A stretch of DNA of 33,805 nt from an uncultured Monoglobus sp. (GTDB lineage: Bacteria > Bacillota > Clostridia > Monoglobales > Monoglobaceae). The position numbers were made by a program, and so were the translations under genes. Where the stretch lies: assembly GCA_947630505.1 (NCBI GenBank), contig CANRHV010000031.1, positions 1-33,805 of the forward strand, written 5' to 3'. Below the pieces are notes generated by a model. The model ran no database searches and was not told the DNA's origin. It was given only the letters and a program-made list of their open reading frames with translations. Below, piece after piece: positions 33,125-33,805 of this stretch (positions are counted from its first letter, which is position 1; the number at the start of each line of letters is the position of its first letter).

Positions 33125-33805
33125 TTAGAACAGGCCTCTGCTCGTGTATGTCGTGTGGAGCAGCTCGTGAGCCCTGTGGGAGCCCGGCTTTTCGAGGTAC
33201 TCGTTATAGAGAGTTATCATATCGGGATTCTCGTGGCTCTTTCTGATGCCGCTTGCTCTGTCCTCGGAGTATATGGCCTTGGCGCGCTCAACGCGGACGT
33301 CCTTATCCATCTTGTCCTTGGAGCTTACAATCGGCTGTCCGCCGCCGTTTACGCAACCGCCGGGACACGCCATGATCTCGATAAAGTGATAGTCGGCCTT
33401 GCCGTCTCTGACGCTCTCGAGCAGCTTTCTGGCGTTGCCCAGGCCGTGAGCTACCGCGACCTTGACGTCTGTGCCGCCCATGTTGACCGTGGCCTCTTTG
33501 ATCCCCTCAACGCCGCGCACGCCGTGGTACTCGATCTCCTCCACCGACTTGCCGCCGAGAGTGTCGGCCGCGGTTCTGAGCGCCGCTTCCATAACGCCGC
33601 CCGTCGCGCCGAATATAACGCCCGCGCCGCTGGCTCTCTCGAAGGGCTGATCGAAGTCCTCATCGGGCAGCTTGCTGAACATTATGCCCGCTTCCTTTAT
33701 CATATCCGCGAGCTCGCGGGTGGAGATCACCGCGTCAACGTCTCTCAGGCCGCCGCACTCCATCTCGGGTCTGCCCGCCTCAAACTTTTTGGCGACGCAG
33801 GGCAT
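33125..33805 (-). CDS. [FeFe]-hydrogenase catalytic subunit, C-terminal part (cut by window edge)
   Basis: 226 residues of the C-terminal half. The fragment begins at MPCVAKKFE, the second H-cluster motif (MPCxxKxxE), so the N-terminal iron-sulfur domains and the first motif lie outside the window. The third motif, MACPGGCVNGGGQP, is present and supplies the remaining H-cluster cysteines. The C-terminus (about 185-226, YNEYLEKPGSHRAHELLHT) is the small-subunit-like helical tail. The enzyme makes or consumes H2. The tail fits monomeric HydA or the catalytic subunit of electron-bifurcating NAD(P)-linked hydrogenases; the missing half is needed to decide. A terminator follows. Confidence 0.95.
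   Translation of the reverse strand: MPCVAKKFEAGRPEMECGGLRDVDAVISTRELADMIKEAGIMFSKLPDEDFDQPFERASGAGVIFGATGGVMEAALRTAADTLGGKSVEEIEYHGVRGVEGIKEATVNMGGTDVKVAVAHGLGNARKLLESVRDGKADYHFIEIMACPGGCVNGGGQPIVSSKDKMDKDVRVERAKAIYSEDRASGIRKSHENPDMITLYNEYLEKPGSHRAHELLHTTYTSRGLF

Overview
The window comes from an anaerobic, fibre-degrading Bacillota bacterium, most likely class Clostridia (gut, rumen or digester type). The reasons are an [FeFe]-hydrogenase end, S-layer homology (SLH) domains, large secreted pectin-active proteins with Pro/Thr/Ser linkers, AGGAGG-type ribosome sites, and near-consensus sigma-A promoters (TTGACA/TATAAT, repeatedly with 17-bp spacers). The assignment is by gene content and style, not by any search.

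Layout. (1) 1-5064: 3' part of a giant surface protein with an SGNH/GDSL esterase domain (rhamnogalacturonan-acetylesterase-like), divergent internal SLH-like repeats, long repetitive linkers and three C-terminal SLH domains. (2) 5475-8160: YgiQ-type radical SAM protein and folD, overlapping by 77 nt. (3) 8356-12627: a secreted paralogue of gene 1 whose esterase domain has lost key catalytic residues. (4) 12871-15289: a two-gene replication module (CHC2 zinc finger, then DUF927 ATPase) followed by short repeats and an AT-rich stretch. The ATPase gene carries two in-frame copies of a palindromic repeat that also occurs between genes. (5) 15941-18049 (-): a Zn/Cd-type P-type ATPase with a palindromic operator under its promoter. 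(6) 18270-21072 (+): a CNNM/CorC-like CBS protein and a fucose-isomerase-family protein. (7) 29214-21427 (-): a tightly packed six-gene operon: VTC/CYTH polymerase-like protein, DUF4956 membrane protein, CotH-like kinase lipoprotein, membrane-anchored glycoside-hydrolase-like protein, HEAT-like protein, processive GT2 glycosyltransferase. This is the best candidate for an uncharacterised system, probably making and trimming a surface polymer. (8) 33001-29522 (-): a multidomain secreted pectate lyase. (9) 33805-33125 (-): C-terminal part of an [FeFe]-hydrogenase, cut by the window edge.

The intergenic regions are dominated by a family of short mobile-looking repeats: MITE-like elements with 25-bp terminal inverted repeats, outer 7-bp strings, a GTAGGGGCGG palindrome family and a third unit. 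They sit exactly on the stop codons of three genes, supply the -35 box of ygiQ, and have entered one reading frame twice. No integrase, transposase, CRISPR array, tRNA or rRNA was seen.

Functionally, the two SGNH proteins and the pectate lyase form a pectin-attack set (side-chain deacetylation or binding plus backbone cleavage). The second SGNH gene and the pectate lyase share an unusually similar promoter, suggesting co-regulation.
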